64,000 bases of DNA from Methanolinea sp. GTDB lineage: Archaea > Halobacteriota > Methanomicrobia > Methanomicrobiales > Methanospirillaceae. The stretch spans positions 62,001 through 126,000 of the forward strand of contig JADFCY010000001.1 in NCBI GenBank assembly GCA_018263335.1. The letters run 5' to 3'. This document shows, piece by piece, positions 54,292 through 63,551 of the stretch (position 1 is the stretch's first letter; every line of letters begins with the position of its first letter). A program made the position numbers and the translations under genes. The notes under the pieces are model-generated. The model was not told the DNA's origin, made no database searches, and worked only from the letters and a program-made list of their open reading frames with translations.

Positions 54292-55722
54292 ATGAAGATG
54301 CGGATTGGCGGCGAGGAGATTGCAGGGGCCGACGAGCGCTGGATTCCCGTGGTAAACCCTGCGACTGGAGAAGAGATAGACCGGGTCCCGGAAGGGACTC
54401 TCTACGAGGTGGACGATGCCGTGAAGGCCGCGGAGGCCGCGTTTCCTTCCTGGGCGAAGCGGAGCGCAAGGGAGAGGGGCACCCTGCTCTTCCGTGGCGC
54501 CGCGCTCGTCAGGGAACGGCATGAAGATCTTGCAAGGCTCCTCACCATGGAGCAGGGCAAGCCCCTGAAGGAGGCAGTGGACGAAGTGCGGGGTTGTGCC
54601 AATGTCCTTGAATATTACGCGGCGATCTCAGGCAGCCTGACCGGTGAGTATATCCCCCTCGGAAAATCGGGGGATGCAGTGGTTGCGACCGAGCCGCTCG
54701 GTGTCTGCGGGGCGATTGCACCCTGGAACATGCCCGTGCTCCTGATGTCATGGAAAGTTGCTCCCGCACTTGTTGCGGGAAACACGATGGTATTCAAGCC
54801 TGCATCCCAGACACCCCTTACGAGTCTTTGCCTCGCCCACATCCTGGAAGAGGCGGGTCTTCCCCCGGGTGTGCTGAACGTTGTCACCGGGAGGGGAGAG
54901 GTGGTGGGTGAGGCGCTGGTCCGGCATCCCGGTATCGAGAAGATCTCTTTTACCGGAGATGCGGAGACGGGTCTCCGGGTACGGGAGCTCGCGTCCGTGT
55001 CCCTCAAGAAAGTCACGCTTGAGCTCGGGGGCTCAGACCCCATGATCGTGTGGAAGGATGCGGATATCGGAAAGGCCGTCGCGGGCGCAGTGCGGGGAAG
55101 GTTCTACAATGCCGGCCAGACATGCACCGCGGTAAAACGTCTCTTCGTGCACCAGGCCATCTGCGATGAGTTCATCCGCCGTCTCGTCGCACGGGTAGAG
55201 GCGCTGAAGGTGGGGAACGGACTCTCTCCCGAAATCGAGATGGGGCCTCTGGGTGGTGCACTCCAGCGCGACCGGATCCATAAGATGGTCGAGACCATGC
55301 GGAACCGCGGCCAGGGGGTAATTCTGACGGGCGGGATGCCGCTGAAAGGTCCTCTCTATGATGCCGGATACTTCTACGCCCCGACCATCGTCACCGGTGT
55401 CCACCCGGATTCATCTCTCCTCTCCCGGGAAGTGTTTGGCCCGGTCCTCCCCGTGATGTGCGTACCAGACCTGGAGACCGCGATCCGGAACGCGAACAAC
55501 ACCAGGTTCGGCCTTGGTGCCTCTGTGTGGACCAACGATCTCTCTGTCGCAAGGGAGGTCTTCTCGCGAGTGCGGGCAGGGATGGTCTGGGTGAACCATC
55601 ACCTCTCCCTGCCACCCGAGATTCCTTTCGGCGGCGTGAAGGCCTCAGGGATCGGTCGTGAGAATGGGACGCAGGCGCTTGCCTCCTACACCCGAACGAG
55701 GACGCTCTTCATCGGGGGGTGA
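54292..55722 (+). CDS. NAD(P)-dependent aldehyde dehydrogenase
   Basis: 476 residues, full-length. Catalytic Cys is in FYNAGQTCTAVKR, the general base Glu in KVTLELGGSDPMIV, the N-terminal NAD loop in ISFTGDAETGLRV, and the stabilising Asn in APWNMPVLLM. The C-terminal PFGGVKASGIGRENG is standard. Resembles succinate-semialdehyde/lactaldehyde dehydrogenases; methanogens use a lactaldehyde dehydrogenase in coenzyme F420 synthesis, but the substrate cannot be assigned from sequence. Probably leaderless. Confidence 0.92.
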   Translation: MKMRIGGEEIAGADERWIPVVNPATGEEIDRVPEGTLYEVDDAVKAAEAAFPSWAKRSARERGTLLFRGAALVRERHEDLARLLTMEQGKPLKEAVDEVRGCANVLEYYAAISGSLTGEYIPLGKSGDAVVATEPLGVCGAIAPWNMPVLLMSWKVAPALVAGNTMVFKPASQTPLTSLCLAHILEEAGLPPGVLNVVTGRGEVVGEALVRHPGIEKISFTGDAETGLRVRELASVSLKKVTLELGGSDPMIVWKDADIGKAVAGAVRGRFYNAGQTCTAVKRLFVHQAICDEFIRRLVARVEALKVGNGLSPEIEMGPLGGALQRDRIHKMVETMRNRGQGVILTGGMPLKGPLYDAGYFYAPTIVTGVHPDSSLLSREVFGPVLPVMCVPDLETAIRNANNTRFGLGASVWTNDLSVAREVFSRVRAGMVWVNHHLSLPPEIPFGGVKASGIGRENGTQALASYTRTRTLFIGG

Positions 55723-55939
55723 GAGAATTATGGCAGTGACCACGTTTTTCTCGTCTTCCCAGCCCATGGAGGGAACCCGCGTGTGGGTCTGACCCCTGCA
55801 CCTTCTCTCGTCGCGCCGGCTTATGCCCTCCCGATGGGAGATGTACATGACACTTCACTCCGCCTGCATTACAGGAGTATTGATATGCACTTCCGCCGAA
55901 TGACTCCTCCGGTGAGAAGCTTATATGACAGGAGATGAG

Positions 55940-56308
55940 ATGCTCAAAATAACCGCTGATGAACTGGACCGGCTTCTCTCGCCGGCCCACGTCGTCGGCC
56001 AGGCAGTCGACCTCGGTGACAAGGCAGTCATCCCTATCGCGGAATTCGGTTTCGGAATGGGTGCGGGAGGGGGGAAAGGAAAGGACGGGGAGGGCGAAGG
56101 TGCCGGGTGCGGGGGGAAGATCGCCCCCGTGGCCCTTGTGCTGATACACAAGGACGTAAAAGGGCCGGACGGGATCCAGGTGCTCTCCCTTCACAGGGAC
56201 AACCCTGTTGCACAGATCATCAATGCCCTCTCCGAGTCACTTGCTCCCCAGGTAATAAAAGCAATCAAGGCGATGTCGGAGTCAAAAGGCGCGGAAAAGG
56301 AGGAGTGA
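55940..56308 (+). CDS. GerW/YtfJ-family protein
   Basis: 122 residues. VVGQAVDLGDKAVIPIAEFGFGMGAGGGKG followed by a Gly-rich linker, APVALVLIHKDV, VLSLHRD and the C-terminal helix match the GerW (YtfJ) family, named for a Bacillus spore-germination protein but present in many non-sporulating prokaryotes. I use the ATG at 55940, preceded by AGGAG at five bases; an ATG at 55925 is alternative. First of three genes; the next is DUF2953, the same neighbour as in Bacillus ytfIJ. Confidence 0.85.
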   Translation: MLKITADELDRLLSPAHVVGQAVDLGDKAVIPIAEFGFGMGAGGGKGKDGEGEGAGCGGKIAPVALVLIHKDVKGPDGIQVLSLHRDNPVAQIINALSESLAPQVIKAIKAMSESKGAEKEE

Positions 56309-56323
56309 GACGGGTATTGCCCA

Positions 56324-56989
56324 ATGGATCTCCCCGCGGTGATCCTCGTCGGTGCAATCATCCTTGCGCTCGCATCCCTCGAGCTCTGCCTGTATGCGGT
56401 CCCCATCCGGATAAGGCTCCACGTGGACTGTGCGCAAGACAGGAGAGCCGCGTTCATATCCGCCCGCTGGCTGTGCCTGGGTATCCGGTGCACGCTCTCC
56501 CGCGGGGAACAGAGCTTTTCTCTCCTCCTTGGAGATGTCCTGCTCCCGCTGCCCGCATCCCTCCCGGGAGCAACTCCCGGCACCGGGGGGATGCGGGATA
56601 GATCTCCAGAGGACCGCCGGGCGCACACGGCACTGTCATACATCCATTCTGCTGTCACATACCTCCCAGACCTGATCTCTATTGCAAGGGCCACCTTCAG
56701 GTCGGTCTCTTTCAGGAGGCTGGACTGCAGGGCAGTGATCGGCCTGTCTGGCCCCGCGGAGACAGGAATGCTCTATGGGTTTTTCTGGGCCGTAAAACCC
56801 CTCATCTGCAGGAATGGGCGAACCAACCTGGAATTGGTGCCGGATTTCACAAAAGAGCATATTGAGGGGCGCCTTGAACTGGACGCCAGGATCTCCCGAC
56901 CATTCAACCTTGTTGCGAGGCTTGCGCGCCTCTTCATCCTGTTCCAGCAGAATAAAAGGCGCGATACGGAGAGCGTGATCACTCCATGA
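56324..56989 (+). CDS. DUF2953 (YtfI-like) membrane protein
   Basis: 221 residues: N-terminal membrane helix (about 6-26), then a soluble domain that contains IRIRLHVDCAQDRRAAFISARWLCLGIRC and, near the C-terminus, DCRAVIGLSGPAETGMLYGFFWAVKPLICRNGRTNLELVPDF, which fits the DUF2953 pattern. It starts 16 bp after gerW-like and overlaps the next small gene by 4 bp. Function unknown; the GerW-DUF2953 pair is a conserved neighbourhood. Confidence 0.78.
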   Translation: MDLPAVILVGAIILALASLELCLYAVPIRIRLHVDCAQDRRAAFISARWLCLGIRCTLSRGEQSFSLLLGDVLLPLPASLPGATPGTGGMRDRSPEDRRAHTALSYIHSAVTYLPDLISIARATFRSVSFRRLDCRAVIGLSGPAETGMLYGFFWAVKPLICRNGRTNLELVPDFTKEHIEGRLELDARISRPFNLVARLARLFILFQQNKRRDTESVITP

Positions 56990-57255
56990 TGCATAATAGC
57001 CAGGAGTTTGTGATCGGCCCGGTTTTGAAGACAGGCGGCAGGGCGGTACTCGCGATCTTTCGGCGGACCGTGATAAAGTGGCCGGGGGGGTATGTGGGAT
57101 GCTGCACTCCGGTTGCACTGGTCGTCGTGGAGGCAGAAGAGTGCACTGTATGGCAACTAGATAAAAGCACCACCCTGCAGGAGATCGAGGGGGCGCTCGT
57201 GACAATCTCCGATTCTCTGGAACCCCATGCCAAAAGCCCCCAACCGTGTGCCTGA
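56986..57255 (+). CDS. Small conserved-looking protein, third gene of the GerW unit
   Basis: 89 residues. EFVIGPVLKTGGRAVLAIFRRTVIKWPGGYVGCCTPVALVVVEAEECTVWQL has an alternating beta-strand pattern. The start (ATGATG) overlaps the DUF2953 stop as ATGA, evidence for a real coupled gene. No family recognised. It ends 75 bp before the convergent permease gene. Confidence 0.55.
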   Translation: MMHNSQEFVIGPVLKTGGRAVLAIFRRTVIKWPGGYVGCCTPVALVVVEAEECTVWQLDKSTTLQEIEGALVTISDSLEPHAKSPQPCA

Positions 57256-57330
57256 TCCTCTGGATGCTCCCTTATGCCTTCAGGAATGGCAAGCGGTGAC
57301 TGGCCGCCGGACTTCTATTCAAAAGAAGTG

Positions 57331-58500
57331 TTATTCGTGCCGCAATGCCTCAATCGGGTTCAGGTTCGAGGCTTTCCACGCCGGATAAAACCCCGAGAGC
57401 AGGCTCGTCCCCACGCCAAACGCCACACCATAAAAGATATAGACGAGGCTTGACGGCACGAAGAGGTACTTGGTGGTCTGAAGCATCACGAGACTCACCG
57501 CAAACCCACCGAAGATACTCAGCACCCCCCCGATAATGCTGCCTATGAGTCCAAGGATCAATGCCTCGAAGAGGAACATGCTCCGGACCTCCTTTCGCAA
57601 CGTGCCGATGCTCCGCAACACCCCGATCTCCTTGATGCGCTCGGTGACCGACATCATCATGATGTTGAGTATACTCACCCCTGCAACGATGAGGGATATC
57701 CCGCCAATTGCAGTTGTGAACGTGGATATCTGCCCAAACGTCGTGAGGATGGTCTCGAGGATCGCCTTGGTGTCGATCACGTCCACCTCGGTCTCCCTGC
57801 GGTTCAGCTGCTTCTCGATGGCCGCCTTGGTCTGCTCGATCCGGGTGAGGTCCTTTACCTTCACGATGACCATGTCGTAGTCCTTCTGGTCGTACGCCTG
57901 CTGGTACCACCTGTCTTCCACGACGATCCCGAAATCGGGGTTGATGTCAAAGCCCATCCCCCGTTCCTTGAGGATCCCTACCACCCGGAGCGAGCCCTTG
58001 TCACGTATGGTGATGCGAGACCCGACCTTCAGGTTGTTGTCGGCGGCAAACTTCGCCCCTGCCATGGCCCCCGAGCTCCCCCGGAGAAATGTTCCCTCCT
58101 CGACCTCCAGGAGGAGGGGGATGTCGTCCGGTTTTAAGGCATATACCACCCCCACCATATCCTCCGTCCCGATCCTCATCCTGGCGGTTCCGGAATAGAC
58201 CGGGATTGTGATGTCGGGCGCCACCGCACGCCTGATCTGCTCAACCTTCCGCTCCGTGATGAGCTCGCTGCTCCCACTGATCGAAGGGCCCATGCGGGTG
58301 CCTGTGTGGGGAGTGACGATGATGCTGTCTCCCACCGTCGAGAGGCTGTCGGAGATTGCGAGCACGAGGCTGTTGCCGAGGATCCCCATGGATGCGATGG
58401 CAACCACCCCGATGATGATCCCGATCACCGCAAGAAGTGAACGGAACCAGTGGAGCCGCACGTTCCTGACTGCAAAATCAAAAAATAATCCTCTTTGCAC
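57331..58500 (-). CDS. ABC transporter permease, MacB/FtsX type (tandem copy 3)
   Basis: 389 residues; N-terminal helix (about 15-38), MacB-PCD outer domain, three C-terminal helices with NIMMMSVTERIKEIGVLRSIGTLRKEVRSMFLFEALILGLIG and the end PAWKASNLNPIEALRHE. Last of three related permeases in one operon. It is separated by about 75 bp from the copy upstream, unlike the tight spacing between the other two, so it may have its own ribosome binding arrangement. Confidence 0.9.
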   Translation of the reverse strand: MQRGLFFDFAVRNVRLHWFRSLLAVIGIIIGVVAIASMGILGNSLVLAISDSLSTVGDSIIVTPHTGTRMGPSISGSSELITERKVEQIRRAVAPDITIPVYSGTARMRIGTEDMVGVVYALKPDDIPLLLEVEEGTFLRGSSGAMAGAKFAADNNLKVGSRITIRDKGSLRVVGILKERGMGFDINPDFGIVVEDRWYQQAYDQKDYDMVIVKVKDLTRIEQTKAAIEKQLNRRETEVDVIDTKAILETILTTFGQISTFTTAIGGISLIVAGVSILNIMMMSVTERIKEIGVLRSIGTLRKEVRSMFLFEALILGLIGSIIGGVLSIFGGFAVSLVMLQTTKYLFVPSSLVYIFYGVAFGVGTSLLSGFYPAWKASNLNPIEALRHE

Positions 58501-58576
58501 CTTGTATCACCGGTCCCGCTTTCCGCACGAACTCCTTTCCTTTTGAGTATGGTATGTCTCCCGTGCTATATCATTC

Positions 58577-59782
58577 TCATTCATAGCGCAGCGCCTCGAT
58601 CGGCCTTATGCGGACTGCCCTTATCGCGGGGTAAAGGCAGGAGATGCAGCTTACCAGGATACCGAAGACGATACCGAGCACGATATACCCGATCCCCCGC
58701 AGGTCAAAGACTGTCACATCAGGAACGGCGCTGAACGACGAATAGAGCGTTGCAGCCACCACCGTGCTCAGGTAGTACCCGCCCGCGAGGGAGAGGACAC
58801 CTCCTGTCATGCTTCCAAGAGATCCGATCACCATCGCTTCGTAGAGGAACATTCGCATCACCTGCCCTCTCCTTGTGCCGATGCTCCTGAGAATTCCAAT
58901 CTCCTTTGTCCTCTCGGTGACCGAGATGATCATCACGTTCAGGATGCTCACCCCTGATACAAGCAGCGCCACTCCTCCGATGCCGAGTAAAAAGAGCGTA
59001 ATTGCATCGTACGTGGAATAGAAGAGGTCAAGGATCTCCCTGCTGTCAAGGATATCGAACCTCTCCCTCTGGCGGTTCAACTGGGAATCAATCTCGGATT
59101 TCACCGCGGCCATGCTCCCGATATCCCTGACCTTGACCAGGACCCGGGTATAGCCCGGATCGTCGTGGCGGTCGACATACCAGCCATGCGTGACCACGAC
59201 GGCATAGTCCGGGTTGATGTCGATGGCCATTCCCCTCTCTTCCAGGACCCCGACCACCCTTGCAGGCTCGCCTCCAAGGGTGATGATGTGCCCTGGTGCG
59301 ATGTCGTACTCCTCTGCCAGGAGTGCTCCCACGAGCACCCCCACACCGGTCTCCCTGGGGTATACCCCCTCGCGCACCGAGAGGAGGAGCGGGATATGCT
59401 CGGACTTCAGTGCCAGCAGGATGACATATCCTCCCCTGTCCCTCATCTCAAGACGCTCGGCTGACTCGACCACCGGGATTACCCTGTTCGGGCCCGCTGT
59501 CTTCGTGATGCGGGCAAGGTCCCGCTCGTGGATGGTGGCACCCACTGCTGACCGGGGATCGAACGGGTCGCCGCTCGCGGCGGCAAGGTGAGGTGTGATG
59601 ACAAGCGTATCACCGACATCTGTGACCATGCCCGAGAAGAGGAGGACGAGGCTGTTCCCCAGCAGGCCGAGTGATGCAATCGCAAATACGCCTATCATGA
59701 TCCCTATTCCCGCGAGGAGGGAGCGCACCCAGTGCCGCTTCAGGTTCCGGACCGCCAGGGAGACGATGATGCCCGCCATCAC
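58577..59782 (-). CDS. ABC transporter permease, MacB/FtsX type (tandem copy 2)
   Basis: 401 residues with the same plan as its neighbours: N-terminal helix (about 18-40), outer domain, and C-terminal helices with [27 protein letters not shown] and PAIRAVRIRPIEALRYE. The outer domain starts with ITPHLAAASGDPFDPRSAVG where copies 1 and 3 have other sequences, so the three are distinct in their exposed parts. Starts 4 bp after copy 1. Confidence 0.9.
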   Translation of the reverse strand: MMAGIIVSLAVRNLKRHWVRSLLAGIGIMIGVFAIASLGLLGNSLVLLFSGMVTDVGDTLVITPHLAAASGDPFDPRSAVGATIHERDLARITKTAGPNRVIPVVESAERLEMRDRGGYVILLALKSEHIPLLLSVREGVYPRETGVGVLVGALLAEEYDIAPGHIITLGGEPARVVGVLEERGMAIDINPDYAVVVTHGWYVDRHDDPGYTRVLVKVRDIGSMAAVKSEIDSQLNRQRERFDILDSREILDLFYSTYDAITLFLLGIGGVALLVSGVSILNVMIISVTERTKEIGILRSIGTRRGQVMRMFLYEAMVIGSLGSMTGGVLSLAGGYYLSTVVAATLYSSFSAVPDVTVFDLRGIGYIVLGIVFGILVSCISCLYPAIRAVRIRPIEALRYE

Positions 59783-59786
59783 TTCA

Positions 59787-60986
59787 TCACTCGTGCCTCA
59801 TGGCCTCGATCGGCGTAATCCTCGATGCCTGCCAGGCAGGATAGAGACCCGAGAGCGTGCTCACGATCACCCCGAAGAGGACCCCTCCCGCGATGAAGAA
59901 GAAGGTGTCAGGACCGAACACCGACGCACCCTCGCCGAACGTGGTCCCGGCGGTCATGACGCTGATCGCCACCCGGCTGATGAAATACCCTCCCACAATC
60001 GAGAGTATCCCGCCAACGATACTCCCGATCATCCCGAGCATCATCGCTTCGTAGAGGAACATCAGGAGGATATCCCTCCTGGAGGCCCCGATACTCCGGA
60101 GAATCCCCACCTCATGGATCCGCTCGGTGACAGAGATTATCATCACGTTCAGTATGCTCACCGCGGCGACAATGAGAGAGATTGCCCCGATACCCAGGAG
60201 AAAGAGTGAGATCTGGTCGTAAATCCTGTCATACTGCCTGAGCAGATCCCGCGAATCGAAAATATCCACCACCTTCTCCCTCCGGTTGAGGCGCTGGTCG
60301 ATATCCCTCTTCACCTGGTCGATCTGGGATATGTCGGCAACTTTCACGACCACCTGGTCGTATTCCTTCCTATCTCCGAATGTCTCGAAGAACCACCGGT
60401 CCGTGACGACGAGAGCATAATCCGGATTGATATCGACTGCATAGCCCCTCTCCTCGAGTACGCCGGATACCCTCTGGCTCTGGTTCCCAATACCGATCCT
60501 GCTCCCGGGACCGATGCCGAATTCCCGGGCAAGGTAGTATCCTAAGAGGCATCCGGGGGCGTTTTCACGGAGGTACATGCCTTTCTCTACGCTGAGGAGG
60601 CCGGATACCTCCTCTGCGGGGAGCCCAAGAATGGTCACGTAGCCGGATTCGTCGCCAAATGTCATCTCCTCTGCACGCCTGAGGACAGGAATGACCCTGC
60701 CCGATCCTGCGACCTTCCTGATCACCTCCACGTCCGACTCGGGAATCCTGGCCATGACTGCCACCCGGGGGTCTCCGAAAAATCCCTGTCCGGCTGCGAC
60801 GTGCGGCGTGACGATGAGAGTATCCCCCACGTCGCTGATGAGGTTTGCCACCAGAAGGCTGATGCTGTGGCCGAGGATCCCCATGGAGGCGATTGCCAGC
60901 ACGCCGATGATTATTCCAAGAATTGCAAGAAATGAACGAACCCAGTGAATCTTCAGGTTTCTCTTTGCCAGGTCAAAAAAGATCAT
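59787..60986 (-). CDS. ABC transporter permease, MacB/FtsX type (tandem copy 1)
   Basis: 399 residues. [42 protein letters not shown] and [17 protein letters not shown] are the family hallmarks; outer-domain opening [20 protein letters not shown] is close to that of copy 2. Overlaps the ATPase by 4 bp. One ATPase for three permeases suggests alternative permease partners or heteromeric complexes. Confidence 0.9.
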   Translation of the reverse strand: MIFFDLAKRNLKIHWVRSFLAILGIIIGVLAIASMGILGHSISLLVANLISDVGDTLIVTPHVAAGQGFFGDPRVAVMARIPESDVEVIRKVAGSGRVIPVLRRAEEMTFGDESGYVTILGLPAEEVSGLLSVEKGMYLRENAPGCLLGYYLAREFGIGPGSRIGIGNQSQRVSGVLEERGYAVDINPDYALVVTDRWFFETFGDRKEYDQVVVKVADISQIDQVKRDIDQRLNRREKVVDIFDSRDLLRQYDRIYDQISLFLLGIGAISLIVAAVSILNVMIISVTERIHEVGILRSIGASRRDILLMFLYEAMMLGMIGSIVGGILSIVGGYFISRVAISVMTAGTTFGEGASVFGPDTFFFIAGGVLFGVIVSTLSGLYPAWQASRITPIEAMRHE

Positions 60987-61672
60987 GTGATCTTTCCATC
61001 AACAATCCGGATGGTGCGGTGGGCAAAGGTGGCAATGTTGGGATCATGGGTCACCATGATGATGGTCTTGCCCCTCTTCTCGTTCAGTTCCTTCAGGAGC
61101 TCCATGATTGCAGAGCCGGTCCTCGTGTCAAGGTTTCCGGTCGGCTCGTCCGCGAGGAGGATCTCGGGGTCGTTGACGAGTGCCCGCGCGATTGCCACAC
61201 GCTGCTGCTGTCCGCCGGAGAGCTCGCTCGGCTTGTGGGAATAGAACTGCTCGTCGAGGTCCATTGACCTGAGGACATCAATGCAACGGGCCGTGCAGGT
61301 GCGATCACCTGTCTTCAGGATAAGTGGGTACTGGACGTTCTCGAGCGCGGTGAGGAGGGGGATGAGATTGAACTGCTGAAAGATAAACCCGATGTGGTCC
61401 CTCCGGAGACCAGTCAGCTCGTCGTCGCTCATGGTGCTGACATCCCTCCCCCTGATGAAGAGCGTGCCGGCGGTGGGGGTGTCAAGGCACCCCATGAGGT
61501 TCAGGAGCGTGGACTTGCCGGAGCCTGAGGGTCCCATGATCGCGATGAAATCGCCCTGCATGATCTCGAGGGTCACGTGATCCAGGGCTACGACGTCCCC
61601 CCCGGGAAGAGGATATACTTTGGATACGTCCCGGAACTGTATAATCGCCTCCCCATCCGGCGACGTGATCAT
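60983..61672 (-). CDS. ABC transporter ATPase, LolD/MacB type
   Basis: 229 residues. Walker [13 protein letters not shown]-loop [23 protein letters not shown], signature [15 protein letters not shown], Walker [14 protein letters not shown]-loop [13 protein letters not shown]. The chosen ATG overlaps the COG1361 stop as ATGA; the longer open frame upstream is inside that gene. Close paralogue of the ATPase at 19144. Confidence 0.93.
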   Translation of the reverse strand: MITSPDGEAIIQFRDVSKVYPLPGGDVVALDHVTLEIMQGDFIAIMGPSGSGKSTLLNLMGCLDTPTAGTLFIRGRDVSTMSDDELTGLRRDHIGFIFQQFNLIPLLTALENVQYPLILKTGDRTCTARCIDVLRSMDLDEQFYSHKPSELSGGQQQRVAIARALVNDPEILLADEPTGNLDTRTGSAIMELLKELNEKRGKTIIMVTHDPNIATFAHRTIRIVDGKIT

Positions 61673-62805
61673 CTCTTTCTCCAGGAATACCAGACGATGC
61701 CCCCTATCACCGCCGCACATACCAGGATGACGGCAATAATGACGATTGGAAACTCACCATTCTCCTGCGCACCGGGCTTTGTCAGCGGGATATCGATCGT
61801 GGTAGTCGTGGTGTAGAGGTTGCCGTCGTTGTCCTTGTAACTGACCTCCACCGGGACCCTGTCTGTGCCTTCTGCCGTGAATGTGACCTCAAAGGCAGAG
61901 AAGTCATCGGGCTGCAGTGTTCCCACGACGTATTTCCGATACGGGTCAACCGGGACCACAGAATCGCCGGTGGTAATGACCACCGCGTTTGCCACCTCGA
62001 GGCCTGCATTGTTCACGTCACCCGTGAGGGAGTAGGTGTTTCCCTTCCTCTCGATTTGGATGTTGGAGAGGATGGGTTCGGCCCTTGTCTTGCTCTTCCC
62101 GAGGTCTATGGGGAGACGGATCACCTCGGCATGAGAATTGATCCCGTTCATGTAGTCCACGTGGATCTCAAGGATGGTTGACTGGTGGGGAGTGAGAGAG
62201 AAGGTGACTTTTTGAGACTGGTCGGGGGCAATCATTCCAACAAATATACTCGACGGGCTTGCCTCGATACCCTCGCCCGTGGGGTATACGATGACTCCCG
62301 ACACTCCGTTATCCCTCGGGTTCCCGACAAGCACTTCAAACTGCTCCTTCTTTCCCCCGGTAAAGACATCGGGCTTTGAGAGGATTGAGACCTTCAGCGG
62401 CTTGTCCTGGACCTGCAGTTTGACGGGATACCGAAGATACCCTGCATCGCGGAAGTCCATCGAGAAGACGGGGTAGTATATGCCGTCCGGGACGGGGGCG
62501 CTGACAGTGAACGTGAAGGTCATGCGGTTCCCTGCACCAAGGTACATCGTCGTGTCATACGCCCTGGACTGTACCCTGATCTTCTCGTCGTACATCGTGA
62601 CCCTGCTGATGGCCACGCTCTGTGCTCCGTTGTTGATCACTTCCACGGTGACAGTCCCGGTATCGTCGGTCATGAAGACCTGGGGGTCGAGCGTCACGTT
62701 CGTCACCATGACCTGTGCAGCCGCAGTCTGCTGCTCCGCCGCGGATACGGGGATGATGGCTACCATCGCGGCAATAAGGATGAAAAGCATGCACCGGTGG
62801 TTCAT
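61669..62805 (-). CDS. COG1361 S-layer-like secreted protein, membrane anchored (second copy)
   Basis: 378 residues: signal peptide (about 5-22, ending PVSAAE), Ig-like beta domains (VTNVTLDPQVFMTDDTGTVTVEVINNGAQSVAISRVTMYDEKIRV), and a C-terminal helix (about 348-370) ending WRKR. Aligns by eye with the gene at 19825 (VTKVTVEPEAFMPDDKGTITVDIANSGT). Overlaps the ATPase by 4 bp; the Yip1 gene lies 3 bp upstream. Confidence 0.82.
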   Translation of the reverse strand: MNHRCMLFILIAAMVAIIPVSAAEQQTAAAQVMVTNVTLDPQVFMTDDTGTVTVEVINNGAQSVAISRVTMYDEKIRVQSRAYDTTMYLGAGNRMTFTFTVSAPVPDGIYYPVFSMDFRDAGYLRYPVKLQVQDKPLKVSILSKPDVFTGGKKEQFEVLVGNPRDNGVSGVIVYPTGEGIEASPSSIFVGMIAPDQSQKVTFSLTPHQSTILEIHVDYMNGINSHAEVIRLPIDLGKSKTRAEPILSNIQIERKGNTYSLTGDVNNAGLEVANAVVITTGDSVVPVDPYRKYVVGTLQPDDFSAFEVTFTAEGTDRVPVEVSYKDNDGNLYTTTTTIDIPLTKPGAQENGEFPIVIIAVILVCAAVIGGIVWYSWRKR

Positions 62806-62808
62806 CTT

Positions 62809-63498
62809 TTACGCACCTCCCAGCATCGAAAAACCGCTGAACGTGACATACACCATATAGAGGATGAAGATGATCACAGGGACGACCACGGTGATGCAGG
62901 CCTGTTTCAGTGCAAGGCTGCGGGCCTGCCTGACCCCGAAGATCCAGATGTTCGCGCTCCAGACCAAAAATAGGATGGAGATTGCCATCGATACCTGGGT
63001 GAACTCCTTCATCGCGGGATCGAGCATCAGCTCCTGCATGGCTTTCTGGACCGCTGAAGCATCCTGGAGGTTCCTGACGAGGGGGACTGTGATACGTGGC
63101 AGGTAGGTGAAGAGTATCAGGGTTGTGATGACACTCCCGATCAATGTCGGGAGCAGCCCGTATCCCGTGTTGGCCAGGGTCCGCGAAAAAGTCCCGCTCC
63201 CCTTGAATATCATGGATATCACATGGAATATTGCCGCCATCACAAGCCACCAGATCACGAGAAATCCGAAAAACGCCCCGACCGCAGCCATGATGCCCAT
63301 GAATGCCCCCACCCCTGCACCCCCTCCCATTCCCGAAAGCATCTCCGAGAAGAGAGACGATTGCGCATATCCCGCAACCGCCGCGACGACCGCCCCTGCG
63401 AGGGCTATTGCCGCCGGTATCTTCAGATCCGGTTCCTTCCCTTCAAGGCGTGAAAAAAAACGTTCCGGGTGGACCAGGAGGTCCAGCAGATTGATCAT
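62809..63498 (-). CDS. Yip1-family membrane protein
   Basis: 229 residues with about five helices. The N-terminus, INLLDLLVHPERFFSRLEGKEPDLKIPAAIALAGA, is the typical Yip1 lead-in (soluble helix, P-x-x-F-F), followed by helices with WWLVMAAIFHVISMIFKGSGTFSRTLANTGYGLLPTLIG. First gene of the second COG1361/ABC operon, 3 bp upstream of the secreted protein. Yip1 proteins sit beside export systems in archaea; role unknown. Confidence 0.82.
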   Translation of the reverse strand: MINLLDLLVHPERFFSRLEGKEPDLKIPAAIALAGAVVAAVAGYAQSSLFSEMLSGMGGGAGVGAFMGIMAAVGAFFGFLVIWWLVMAAIFHVISMIFKGSGTFSRTLANTGYGLLPTLIGSVITTLILFTYLPRITVPLVRNLQDASAVQKAMQELMLDPAMKEFTQVSMAISILFLVWSANIWIFGVRQARSLALKQACITVVVPVIIFILYMVYVTFSGFSMLGGA

Positions 63499-63551
63499 GG
63501 TACATACTCTTCGTCAATTGATATATGGCCTTTCTCTGCACCTAATCGTGT

